Shown piece after piece: positions 20,468 through 30,239 of a stretch of 64,000 bases of DNA. A program made the position numbers and the translations under genes. The stretch comes from Basidiobolus meristosporus CBS 931.73. Its lineage: Eukaryota > Basidiobolomycota > Basidiobolomycetes > Basidiobolales > Basidiobolaceae. The notes beneath the pieces are model-generated. The model ran no database searches. It saw nothing but the letters and a program-made list of their open reading frames with translations, and had not been told where the DNA came from. Where the stretch lies: the NCBI GenBank assembly GCA_002104905.1, contig MCFE01000178.1:1-64000 (forward strand), given 5' to 3'. Positions within the stretch are counted from its first letter, which is position 1. Each line of letters begins with the position of its first letter.

Positions 20468-22340
20468 ATTCTCCACACAACATTTAAGACAGAGTAGAGA
20501 ATGGATACAGTAGTGGCAGAGATCTACGCATTCAGCTTTATGCTTGTAGTGTAGCTGCTCAAATCCTGTCACAAACTCCTCACACAACAGCTGTAGATGT
20601 GTCAAGTTGGCATTGGTGATCTGCTTCTGGATAAATATTCCTACAATGTCCACATATGACTCCCAATGCTTGCAATGTACTTTTGGTAGGGATGGCTTCA
20701 GAACACCACTTGAATAAGTACATATCCAGTTCATCCAGTCTTTTCATATGTATTGTTGCATATGCATGTGGATATTAATTGGAGCCCATGAGAAGTAATT
20801 AGGGTTGCGGATACTCTATAATATCTTGCCAATTCTTTCAAATTTCTCCGGTATCTCAAAGGGCTCATTTAGCTCACAATGCCCCATGTGCAACTTGGTC
20901 ATCAGTATAGCAATATTGTTGAAAAGCAATTGCATTGCTCCCAGTGGAAAGCTATTGCTCCAACAGATACCCTCTATCTTAAGTATATCTTGTTTCCAAT
21001 TGATTCCATATTCTGGCCAATGGCTTATAGCTTGCCAACTTTGCTGCAATTTCATGCTTACTTCTGTACATTCTCTTTGTGGAAAGATGATGTTCCTAGT
21101 GCTGGTATTTGGGTAATAATAATGTGTGTGAGTTATGAAGTAAATCCCCAGGATCTCACACATTTGACAGCAGCACTGTTCATTGTGCCCAGAAAAACCT
21201 GCTATCTTGCTGATGACTGGGGTACCTCCAATGCAGATAATAATATGCGCTTTTACACAATCACCATTTACTGTTATCTGCTGGAAAGCATACAAAATTC
21301 ATCCAGCAATGGATACAGGTAGCTATCCAGGTTGGACAGTGATTTAGGCCCAGATACCAGTGAGACTACCATCAGATTATTGCTCTGATACCATAAGATG
21401 GTCATACATACCTTCAAAGTAGCTCTTGCTTTTTAGCTGTTTGCGATGTTTGCCATCAAATATATTGGATATGTTTGCACATGATTGATACTGAGTGCAG
21501 TACTGTATAGCTGTGTAATACTTGTTAGACTGTATCAGCTTCCTCAGACAGGGTACAATCAGAATATATCTGGAGTGTGAACAATGTTTTCCCTCAATGG
21601 TGGTGGATTCCTGAAAATTTGGACACATTGCAATGGTAGCATTTTTGGATGTGAATGCCATGCAGCTGTTAACACATACTGGAATCAGGACAGTCTCTGG
21701 ATCATATGTTGCCAGCTGCATAACGGTTTCCTACTTGTACCATGTACATGGTAAGTTGCATCCAGTATCACTTTGGCAAGAAGTATTAATAGATCCTCAT
21801 AGCCCCCATTACTGATATTAGTGGAAATGCACCACTTCTCCAGCCACAACATTATATCATTCACCAGTAGATGGATTATTGGGCTCACTTGGCTCCATAA
21901 AGTATTCTTGGCATTTGTTTCAATGGGTGTTGTCTCATGGCATATAGGAATTTGACTGGGCTCATATGTGGTACTGTTGTTAGGAGCAATAGGCTCAAAA
22001 TCCATTAGTGAACCTTCTTTGTCAGAGCTATCACTCTGCATGCCATATTTGGAAGGCTGAGGTCAGCCTAAAGGTGTCACAAGCTCACCTGACTCCAATT
22101 GCGCAAGGTGACTAAGTTGGCCAGGTGCTAATATAGAAGTATCAACTGGCCAGCAAGATAATGTTGGTACAGTAGTGACCAATGAGTGGTCAAATATGAC
22201 TTGGGTGGCAAAACACTAGCTGTGATCCTTGTAATAGTTCCTATGCTGTCTGCATGCTTCATGGCTGAGAGGCTTGCCACAATAGCCACATGGTCTTTTT
22301 TCTCTTCTCTTACGGTGTGAGTCAAAGTAGTCTTGTCCCT
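20468..22340 (-). pseudogene. Tnp2 transposase copy 4 (minus), N-terminus to C-terminal block
   Basis: This is the most complete core. On the minus strand: REEKKDHVAIVASLSAMKHADS (22300-22240, quoted in part), the linker MQSDSSDKEGSLMDFEPI, INAxTYDPETVLIPVCVN, then ICIGGTPVISKIAGFSGHN and CQMCEILGIYFITHTHYYYP (about 21240-21100), LQQSWQAISHWPEYGI, KIEGICWSNSFPLGAMQLL and FEIPEKFERIGKIL. The C-terminal part (20734-20475) ends at VENCGN, where LTR-Z cuts it. The start codon aligned with other copies is AGG instead of ATG (22338-22340). GD is GG in the GDTPA motif, so a catalytic Asp may be lost. Confidence 0.8.
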
Positions 22341-22561
22341 GGGCAACCAGTTTGACCTTTAACAATGTAATGTTATTAAATCACTTTTTGGTCAATACTC
22401 ATGTGAACTTAAGACAGTCTTGTATTTGAGACATTGCACCTACATGACTGTAAGATTCAATGATGACCTGCCATAGTAAGCATTATAAATAAAGTTGTGG
22501 CACCACATACATACGTGTATTTAACACTGTTTCCCCTTTGGTTTGACTCACTTCCATATAT
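22341..22561. promoter_or_regulatory. Conserved divergent intergenic region Tnp2/U, copy 3
   Basis: 221 bp between the (mutated) Tnp2 start on the minus strand and the U ATG at 22562 on the plus strand. It is the reverse complement of the spacers at 1556 and 11731, with 'tgagacattgcacctacatg' and 'attcaatgatgacctgcc' kept. Confidence 0.55.
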
Positions 22562-22615
22562 ATGTTGCCAAAATATAAAGCAAAGTCATTGGGTTCTCAA
22601 CCAAGCCCCACTGCT

Positions 22616-23291
22616 TGTTGTATCCAAGAGAAAAGTGAAATAAAACTCTTGAATGAGTTAACTGAACCTAAGTGACAGCTAAGTGCAGAGTCTTAAAATT
22701 GTCAAGAGTGCCAGAAATATTAGCAGAGAGGTTCTGGTCTAATATTGGTCTTATATATAGCTGAGTTGGGCTATAAAGGCAACAGAGTAGGTTTGCTATG
22801 TAGGCTAGGCTTGGTGTTCTTGAGAGTGCTAGATATGCTAAACTTGGGTTGAAACTAGAATGGATTTGTTGAATTCTTAATTTTGTTGAGACACACACTA
22901 AACCAAAAGGTTCAGTAAGCTTTATTTATACTTTTCTGATTGAGTTGCATAAGTAAGCGCCAAGAGACTGGACTAATTGAAATCTGTTGGGGTGTTGATA
23001 GGTGCATAAAATAAATGAACAATTGCCTCATTAATCAGCTGATGTCTTGGCAACTGCTAAGTGGTTGGATAAATCTCAGATGACTAATCACTTGGAAAGG
23101 CTTAGCAGATAGGTTGAGGACATAATGACCACATGAGAATTGATCAGGCATGACAGCTAAAAATAGATTCTGAGAAGTGATAAAAAAACCATAACAGGGA
23201 TTTGTTATGTTTGGGTTAGGGAAAATCAGTTAGGGTACTAGATCTTCTAACGGAGTGAAATTGGCCAAGTTTTAAATGTTGAAGCACAACA
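22616..23291 (-). mobile_element. Solo LTR, family F (676 bp)
   Basis: Ends TGTTGTATCC and GCACAACA, with a perfect 5-bp duplication CTGCT at 22611-22615 and 23292-23296. A second copy is at 30400-31075. The minus strand carries TATATAAG near 22750 and AATAAA near 22925, so transcription probably ran on the minus strand. No internal region of this family is in the window. Confidence 0.85.
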
Positions 23292-23462
23292 CTGCTGACA
23301 GCAACAGAAGAACAGTTGGACAACAGCTTGCTTTGACATTCAGTGCGACAAGCAGGGCTACATCCATAAAAGGCCCTGTGAACAGTGTGCCCATTGAAGG
23401 TAATAATGCAGACTCCTCAGGCTCTCAGTCAAGTAGGTAATTGAGAACCTCTGTGGAGCCAC

Positions 23463-24541
23463 TGTGGTGGTGTATAAGTCCAAAGGGCAAAATATGGCCA
23501 ACACTTCTCAAGTGTGAATGTGTGTGGGGTGTTCACTGGGTGCAATAACCTCTGGCAAAAGCTTGCTAGGAATACTGGGTCTTTTGTCTAATCTAATGTG
23601 AAGGGGGATAAAGCCTCAAGCTTGTCAAGGGAAAACTATTGGGCTACAATCCCCTACTTAGTTGGTGTCTTAACAAAAGTTTATAATGGCTTCAACATCC
23701 TTTGAGATGACAGTGTACTAAAGCTTCCAAAGTCAAAACAACTGTAAACTCCACCAACAGGGACTTGATAAGAATGCAGCTTTGACCAAGAGTTACAAAG
23801 ACTGAAAAGTATCTTTGCCTGTACACAAACAAATTTGGGAAAACATTTAAATAAAATAAAATATACCTACTCTGAGTATTCCTCACAAGTAGTGCCTCCA
23901 AGGTCAGTTGGCTGTCAGCACGGTTTCCTGGGAGTATTGTCAGGTCTGTGTCAGAAAGTAGTGTTAATAGGCAGCAGTAATCTCACTAATCAATAAGCTG
24001 GAATATTGGAAGAGGGATGATTTATTTGTAAGGGATAGCCTCCCCTATATATTTTTTTTGCTGCTCAAATTCTTGCTAGAAAATACTTTCCAGAAGTTTA
24101 CAGAAGGTAGTAGACAGCCAATCATGTTGTTGTGTACTAAAAATAGCTCAAATTCTTGGCAGACTGTTGCATGAGACATAGTAGTACCTAGCCAATCAGA
24201 TAGTGGTAATTTGAAACCTCTGTGTCATGTAGTTACCTCATATGGTAGTAGGATAGGAGGGTTATGAAGCCAGAATGGTCACATGACATAGGCACTGTTG
24301 GGGTACTTGCCATATATGGCAACTATCTTATCTTGGCATCTTGGTAAGGAATAGGAATAGCTTGTGCAACAGGTTAATAGTGACAAATGGTTTGCCAGGT
24401 CACATAGTGAAAATCACATAGACAGATAGAAAATATTGCAATTTGGGATGATACTAATATAGGGGGGGTAATCCTTTTTAGGGAAGTGAACCTATGGGAG
24501 TGAGCACATCTGCCTGTGGGTGTCACTGTGACCCCACTACA
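23463..24541 (-). mobile_element. Solo LTR, family G (1079 bp)
   Basis: It starts TGTGGTGGTGTATAAG and ends CCCCACTACA and is the reverse complement of the copy at 56793-57862. The flanks CCAC (23459-23462) and CCGC (24542-24545) look like a 4-bp duplication with one CpG-type change. It splits gene U. Confidence 0.75.
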
Positions 24542-24619
24542 CCGCAAGCTGACCATTATGCTTAGGCAGATGAGAATGTAGCAAATGCAGTACCCTCAGT
24601 TGAAGATTAGCAAGCGGCC

Positions 24620-25558
24620 ATGTTAACATCACCACCACACATATTAGCAAGTATGTTGTCAGCTCATACCAAAGCTTTAATGAAGCACTTAGGTGCAGTG
24701 GCTGATAGGATAGATGCAATGGCCCAGAGAAATCAGGAAATAGTCCAGAGACAAGAAGAGCAGATAGTATATGTAGAGCAATCAATATCCCAGGTAGCAA
24801 ATGTAGTATCTTTGCTGCAAAGAAGGAATCTAGGTAGCTCAATGTTGCAGCCAAGAATTGAGCCATCTTCCAATGTAACAGCAGAGGAACACAGTACAGT
24901 CTTCAAAGTGCAACAACAGTGCCCAAAGATAAAGCTCACAGAAAAGCCTATCACAGCATTGGAGGGAGACAATGTGGTGTTTATACCCAAGCCTAAAAAT
25001 CATAAGACATTGAAGATCTGCAAAGCTGTGGAGTGTAATAATGAAAAATGGGCAAATATACAAGAGGCCATCAGAAGTCTAGCATGCCATCACCTTAAGG
25101 CTAGCATACCATGGGATCATCAGGAACTCAAGGCCAAGAACAATGTACTTGACTTGTTCCATGAGCTTTATCCTGGATTCAAACAGGCAAACAAATTTTG
25201 GGCCAGCATTGGTATGCTAAGAAAGTATATTAAGAATAATAGAAACTATCAACAACAGAAGAATGAGGATGCCATGGCTAAAAACCAGCAGCTTCCTCAA
25301 GAACCTGTTACAAGCAGGGCCAAAATCTCCAGACAAGTGTCAAAGAGATATCAGATAGCTGGAAGAGTGCCAATTAGGGACAAGCAGGCAGACATGGATG
25401 TACCAGCACAATATTTATCAAGGAAAAAGCGTAGTACCACTCAAGAAGCACCCAGTGAAAGTAGCAGTGAAAGACCTGGCAGTGATAAAAGCCAGCCACT
25501 TTCACAGGAGCCCAGAGGCAGAGAGGCATGCAAAAGAACAGCAGTTTTTGCCAATTAA
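24620..25558 (+). CDS. Gene U, open C-terminal part (312 codons), unknown function
   Basis: I do not recognise the family. The reading frame is open from an internal ATG; by comparison with other copies the true start was at 22562. Residues 15-70 form a coiled coil (ADRIDAMAQRNQEIVQRQ, EQSISQVANVVSLLQRR). Residues 110-200 hold a conserved block: KPITALEGDNVVFIPK, KWANIQEAIRSLACHHLKA, LFHELYPGFKQANKFWASIG, MLRKYIKNNRNY. The rest is a basic, then Ser/Glu-rich tail (SRKKRSTTQEAPSESSSE). Paralogous pieces lie at 28540, 31830, 43850 and 54993. Pairing with Tnp2 suggests an accessory transposition protein, by analogy with plant CACTA elements that carry a second DNA-binding gene; this is inference. 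It could also be a captured gene. Confidence 0.6.
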   Translation: MLTSPPHILASMLSAHTKALMKHLGAVADRIDAMAQRNQEIVQRQEEQIVYVEQSISQVANVVSLLQRRNLGSSMLQPRIEPSSNVTAEEHSTVFKVQQQCPKIKLTEKPITALEGDNVVFIPKPKNHKTLKICKAVECNNEKWANIQEAIRSLACHHLKASIPWDHQELKAKNNVLDLFHELYPGFKQANKFWASIGMLRKYIKNNRNYQQQKNEDAMAKNQQLPQEPVTSRAKISRQVSKRYQIAGRVPIRDKQADMDVPAQYLSRKKRSTTQEAPSESSSERPGSDKSQPLSQEPRGREACKRTAVFAN

Positions 25559-25935
25559 TGCTGCAAGCCAGGAACAGACTGAATGCCAACATAGCCAAGA
25601 AGAATTACCAACAAGAAAACAGCTGTTTTCACAATAGTTGGAAGTGCAGCCAGTTGAGCTACACTCCAGCAAAGTAGATGAGTTTGCTGAAAAAGGCAAT
25701 TTGTTTACCACAGTCTCCACAGCCTCCACATCTTCCATTGTTGATAGAGTGGAGATCCCACTGACAGACAAGGCTACAATGTCAAGAGCTTGAAAGACTA
25801 TTACAAGGCCATCAGTGGAGTTTTGGAACATCAATAGTCACACCAATAGGTTGCAGCACTTCATCAAGAGCAGTGCTCAAGAGAATCCATTGTCATATTT
25901 CAAGGATTGATTGTAAAGACTGGCGGATGAGGAGC
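25559..25935 (+). pseudogene. Gene U, 3' part in a shifted frame
   Basis: Past the stop at 25558 the match to other U copies goes on: EELPTRKQLFSQ, then FAEKGNLFTTVSTASTSS, VDRVEIPLTDKATMSRA, VEFWNINSHTNRLQHFIK and SSAQENPLSYF. The block FWNI-T-RLQHF-K is also in 32069-32257 and 43908-44177 (minus), which shows the original protein was longer than 312 codons after the coil. Stops lie near 25636, 25791 and 25910. Confidence 0.55.
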
Positions 25936-26019
25936 TGTTGTGTTGTATTGTGATTAGTCACACTATGGCATCATTTGGCACTCATGGCTCAATGTGGCAC
26001 TATCCAACAGAACAAGTCT
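25936..26019 (+). repeat. Chimeric scrap: LTR-Z end joined to hairpin-element end
   Basis: 25936-25958 matches the first 23 plus-strand bases of LTR-Z with two differences. 25959-26019 is the last 61 bases of the 734-bp hairpin family, ending AACAAGTCT. Neither element is otherwise present here. Confidence 0.65.
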
Positions 26020-26070
26020 ATTACATTTGCACACATTGATTGACAAATGCCTCTTTTACTTGCTCCTTAC
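26020..26070. repeat. Tnp2/U convergent-junction fragment
   Basis: 'gattgacaaatgcctctttt' and neighbouring bases match the sequence between the Tnp2 3' end and the U 3' end at 31735-31790 and 43553-43600. It continues at 26592 after a solo LTR-D. No gene is evident. Confidence 0.5.
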
Positions 26071-26591
26071 TGTCATGATCACATGACATCCCTGGTCTCC
26101 AATAATCTAGCCAAACCAAGTCAGTGAAGAAATCCCAGCTCCTTCTAGAATGTTCTACTACATTCTAGCAACTTCTTGAAAGTCAATGTTATAAAACACA
26201 ACGTTCTATGGAAACTTCCCATTAAAGTTTATGTAGTCCCATGCCATATATAGTAACTACATGTCTCATGACCTAGTCACATGATCAGCTGACCCCTGAT
26301 ATATCTCCATGTGATATTCCAGTCTGTTCTTTAGTATATTCTATCTTGGCACACTCACTGTGCCGCACCCCAGAACCCCATCAGTATTAGCCAATATCTC
26401 TTAGCATCCATATTGCCAAAAAGTGTATATAGTCCTATCCCCCCTTATGTATTCCTCAGTCTGATAAATGCAGGTCTTGAATTAACAGCCTTGTCTTGGA
26501 AATCCACCTTGCCTTGTTGATCCACACCTAAGTCCTTTCCTGGTCCTGCCTTACCTAGCCCTACTCTCCTGCCTTGTGTCTACTCATAACA
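26071..26591 (+). mobile_element. Solo LTR, family D (LTR of chromovirus C)
   Basis: A 521-bp LTR, TGTCATGATCACATG to ACTCATAACA, with a perfect 5-bp duplication CTTAC (26066-26070, 26592-26596). It matches 49986-50506 and, reversed, the LTRs of element C. A TATA-like 'gtgtatatagtcc' lies near 26420 followed by 'cagtctgataaa'. Confidence 0.9.
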
Positions 26592-26732
26592 CTTACTTCC
26601 TAACTGAACCAAACACTTAATTTTAATACATACCATTTGGTTTATTTCAGCTGCAACTTTAAAAGTGCTATGCTTTCTTGTTGATGAATGCTGCAGTGGT
26701 GCATCCATTAATGCCTGCTTGAACCTTACCAG
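26592..26732 (-). pseudogene. Gene U 3'-region fragment and junction sequence
   Basis: After the solo LTR the convergent-junction sequence continues ('ctgcaactttaaaagtg'), followed from about 26680 by U coding sequence in reverse (the 'gctgcagtggtgcatcc' block, also at 32589). It is cut by LTR-G at 26733 and continues at 28540. Confidence 0.5.
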
Positions 26733-28539
26733 TGTGGTGATGTTTAAATCCAAGGGAGAGATAGGTCATCACTTCTCAAGTGTTAAGCATGTGGGGCATT
26801 CACTGGGTGCAATAGACTTGTTCCGTTGGATAGTGCCACATTGAGCCATGAGTGCCAAATGATCCCATAGTGTGCCAGAGAGGCCAATTGAGCCTCTACC
26901 TGGCCATAGGGTGTGAAACATAGCTCTGCATCTTCATGCAAGGCAGCCCCTGTGTTTCACCCATTGTGTTGGAGAAAATCCATTTTTTGACCTTTTTTTT
27001 TGGATCAACGTTGTGCAGGATATGTTAGGGCACAAGCAGATTGAAGATATGCATCTGGTACTCAATACCCATGGCACTCTGAATCTAGCTCCAGTAGCTT
27101 GTATCATGTCACAAAAATGAATGGCACTATCTTGGTCCACTGGTACTATCTGGCACTATAAGTGCTTTGTATAGATCCTACTTTAGGGCTAATATTTAAA
27201 TATAGTGCCAGATAGTACCAGTGGACCAAGATAGTGCCATTCATTTTTGTGACATGATACAAGCTACTGGAGCTAGAATCAGAGTGCCATGGGTATTGAG
27301 TACCAGATGCATATCCTCAGCTCTCCTGTGCTCTTACACATCCTGAGCTACATTGATCCACAAAAAAAGGTCAAAAAATGGATTTTCTCCTGCGCAATGG
27401 GTGAAACACAGGGGCTGCTTTACATGAAGATGCAGAGCTATGTTTCACACTCTGTGGCCAAGTGTAGGCTCACTTGACCTCTCTGGCACACTATGGCATC
27501 ATTTGGCACTCATGGCTCAATGTGGCACTATCCAACGGAACAAGTCTAATAACTTCTGGCAAAAGCTTGCTAGGAATACTTGAGTTCTATCTCTAATCTA
27601 ATGTGATGGGGAAAAAAGCCACAAGCTTGTCAAGCAAAAACTATTGAGCTTCAATCCCCAACTTAGTTAGTGTCATAGCAAAAGTATGTGCAGGGTTCAG
27701 CACCCTTTGAGATGACTATGTACTAGAGCTTCCAAAGTCAAAACAACTGTAAACTCCACCAGCAGGGACTTGATAAGAGTGAAGCTGTGGTCAATAGTAA
27801 CAAAGACAGAAAAGTATCTTTGCCTGTGCAAGAACAAACATGGGAAAGAATCAAATATAATGAAGGATACCTACTCTGAGTATTCCTCACAAGTAGTGCC
27901 TCCAAGGTCAGTTGGCTGTCAGTGCAGTTGCTGGGAAGTGTCCTGTGGTCTGGGATTGGAGGTTCAGGTAGCAGCAGGTAGCAGTGACTGCACTAGTGAA
28001 CAAGTCAGTATATTGATAAAAGGGATGCCAATTTATTGTTGAGCAATTGCCCCCCTTATACACTTTTCTCACTGGCAAAGTGATTACAAATCATGATGTT
28101 CCAGAAGGTCCTGGTGGTCAAATAGGAATCTTAATGCCATCAGAATGAGCTAAGAATGCTCTAGGTAGGTGCCAGAAGGTTATAAAAGGCACAGCATACC
28201 CAACCAACCAGGGATCAGTATTCCAAAGGCAGTGTAACATAGGGATGCTGTATATACTATGAAAATGGTAAGGATGGTAATGCAGTGTTGTCATGTAATA
28301 CAGGTTCTGATGCAGGTACCTGCCTAATGTAGACTCACTTATATCAAGCAATCTTACATAAAGTGAGGGATAATGTATGTAATAAGGTAAGCAGGTGTGA
28401 TAGTAAGCCAGCTTATGGGATAGTACTGATTAAGTAAGACAGGTAGGATAAAACTAATATAAGGGTAGTAACAAATAGGGAAGTAGAAAATATGGGAATG
28501 AGCACATCTGCCAGTGGGTGTCAATGTAACCTCACTACA
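26733..28539 (-). mobile_element. LTR-G copy, split by a hairpin element
   Basis: The left part 26733-26813 and right part 27548-28539 together make one LTR-G of about 1073 bp in the same orientation as 23463-24541. The 734-bp hairpin element with AAT duplications separates them. The flanks CCAG and CCTG are not a convincing duplication. Confidence 0.8.
26814..27547. mobile_element. 734-bp palindromic hairpin element (H), best-preserved copy
   Basis: Left arm 26814-27159 and right arm 27202-27547 (346 bp each) are inverted copies around a 42-bp centre. Ends are AGACTTGTTCCGTTGG and CCAACGGAACAAGTCT. Target duplication is AAT (26811-26813 and 27548-27550); the LTR-G sequence is continuous across it. 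Frames of about 60-70 codons occur in both arms but mirror each other and look like by-products. Confidence 0.9.
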
Positions 28540-29757
28540 CCTGCACTCTTCTGACTACCTGATATTTGAGCTCTCCACCCTGTTTGTGACAGGCTCCTGA
28601 GAAAGTCATGAATTTACCACTGCCGGACCCTTCACTACTACTGTGGCTGAGTGCTTCTGGTATTGATCTATATTTTTTCCTTAATAAATACTGTACTTGT
28701 CATCTGTTTCTGCTTGCTTGCTCCTTACAGAACTCTTCTGGCTACTCAGTTTTTCTTTGCCACTTATATGGAGCTTTCAGCCATGTTTACAACAAGCACT
28801 TTAGGGAGCTGCAGCTTTTAGTTATGGCACCTTTGCTCTTCTGCCTGAGGTAGTGACTGCTATTCTTGAGTTACCTTTTAACATATCAATGCTGGCCCAA
28901 AATCTGCTTGCCTGCTTGAATCCAGGATACTGTTGATGAAACAAATCAAGTGCATTCTGCTTGGCCTTAGGTTCCTTATAGTTCAATGATATACTGGCCC
29001 CAAGGTAATGTCAAGCTAGACTTCCAACAGCTTCCCAGATATTAGCCCATTCTTCTTCTATGTACTCAACTACTTTATAGATCTTCAATGTCTTTTGATT
29101 CTTAGGCTTGAGTATTAAGATTACAGTCTCTCCCTCTAATGCTGCAATAGTTTTTCTGTGGGCTTCATCTTTGGGCACTGTTGTTAGGCTTAGAAGAATT
29201 TAAGGTGCACCTCTTCTGTCACATTGAGATATGGCACAGATCTAGCCTGCAACATTCAGATACTGGCGCACTTTCATTTTGACAAAGATACTGCATGCCC
29301 TACCTGGGATAATGATTGCACTACAAATATTGTCTACACATCCTGCTTGGACTATTTCCTGATTTCTCTGGGCCATCACATCAGTCTTATTAGCCACTGC
29401 ACCTGATTGTTTCATTGATGAGTTAGTATGATATGACAACATACTGCTAATACTAGTGGTGCTGAGGCTATGATAGTCACTAATAGGTCCTTTACAGGAG
29501 GTATAGCATTTTCTACACTCTAATTTGCAAGTGCATTATAGCAAGCTTGCAGCTGCACCAAGATTCTCAATTGCCTACTTAACTGAGAGCCTGAGAGGTG
29601 TTCATCACTACCATCAGTTGACCACACTGACAACATGGCTGTTTTTGATGTATCCCTGCTTGTTACACTGAGTGTCTAAGCAAGCTTTTGTCAAACAATT
29701 GTTTGAGGTGGTATTTGATTGGCAACCAGACAACTTGCTTTTGTTCTTTGGCATCAT
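28540..29757 (-). pseudogene. Gene U copy 4, nearly full order
   Basis: Reading on the minus strand from MMPKNKSKLSGCQSN (ATG at 29757/29754) the order is the N-terminal GTTxxxACLDTQCNKQGY reading in a shifted frame, the coil block ANKTDVMAQRNQEIVQ (29440-29330), the LYPGFKQA-like region near 28920, and a Ser-rich tail towards 28600. LTR-G (26733-28539) cuts the 3' end. Frames change several times, so it is dead, but it confirms the order of blocks in the family. Confidence 0.55.
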
Positions 29758-29883
29758 ATAAATGGGAGTCAAGCCAAAGGGGAAATAGTGATGCAAGTAT
29801 ATTTACATATGATGCCAGTGCTTTGCTTTAAATGCTAACAAAGGTAGGTCATCATTAAATGTTACATTAACATGGGTGCAAAA
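29758..29883. promoter_or_regulatory. Truncated divergent region of U copy 4
   Basis: The first 126 bp of the conserved U/Tnp2 spacer are present ('ggtaggtcatcattaaatg' is kept). The expected Tnp2 gene is absent because a hairpin-element arm begins at 29884. Confidence 0.5.
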
Positions 29884-30165
29884 CACCTGTTCTGTTGGAT
29901 ATTGCCACATTCAGCCATGAGTGCCAAATAATGCCATAGTGTGCCAGAGTGGCCTTGGATGAATGTTGTGCAGGATGTGTAAGATTGCAGAAGGACTAAA
30001 GTGATGCATTTGGTACTCAATAGTCATAGCACTCTAATTCAGGCTCAAGAGGCTTTTAACATGTCAAAAAACGCATGGCAATATCTTGGTCCACAGGTAC
30101 TATCTAGCACCATATTTAGATATTAGTCCTGAAGTGAACCTATACAAAGCACTTATAGTGCTCCA
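29884..30165. repeat. Hairpin element (H), single truncated arm
   Basis: It begins ACCTGTTCTGTTGGATATTGCC and follows the left arm with an internal deletion after 'gtgccagagtggcc', ending at 'cacttatagtgctcc'. The second arm is missing, so it cannot fold. Confidence 0.7.
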
Positions 30166-30239
30166 CTATACCAGACCCAGGCTTAAAGCCAAGAGGAGGG
30201 TGGATGCAGTGGGGGCAATCTACACCAACCCCCCTCACA
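30166..30239. other. Unexplained G/C-richer spacer
   Basis: A 74-bp stretch ('agccaagaggagggtggatg' within it) that matches no repeat I identified here. It is richer in G and C than its surroundings. It may be the 5' edge of a divergent LTR-G. Confidence 0.3.

Larger units (their letters stand above)
22562..24619 (+). pseudogene. Gene U copy 3, N-terminal part split by two solo LTRs
   Basis: The ATG at 22562 opens MLPKYKAKSLGSQPSP, then LTR-F interrupts (22616-23291). The frame resumes with the GQQLALTFSATSRATSIKGPVNSVP region (23320-23395, quoted in part) and the SGSQSSR block near 23420, is cut by LTR-G (23463-24541), and continues at 24546 (KLTIMLRQMRM-like reading) into the open part beginning at 24620. 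Both LTRs came later than the gene: sequence on either side joins to match copy 1 without gaps. Confidence 0.6.

Noticed and set aside
20816-21322. The plus-strand frame 20879-21322 (147 codons)
   Set aside because: It is antisense to the clear Tnp2 core on the minus strand (GTPVISKIAGFSGHN) and shows no signature.
23463-24541. Family G as a CACTA DNA transposon because one end reads CCCCACTACA
   Set aside because: The other end does not form a matching CACTA inverted repeat, the duplication is not a clean 3 bp, and TATA plus poly(A) words in LTR spacing favour an LTR. I keep this as an open alternative.
26934-27477. Frames of 60-110 codons in the hairpin elements (also 8507-8818, 33738-34553, 34832-35189) as possible genes
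   Set aside because: They occur in mirror image in both arms, so they are forced by the palindrome. They lack domain signatures and are broken in other copies.
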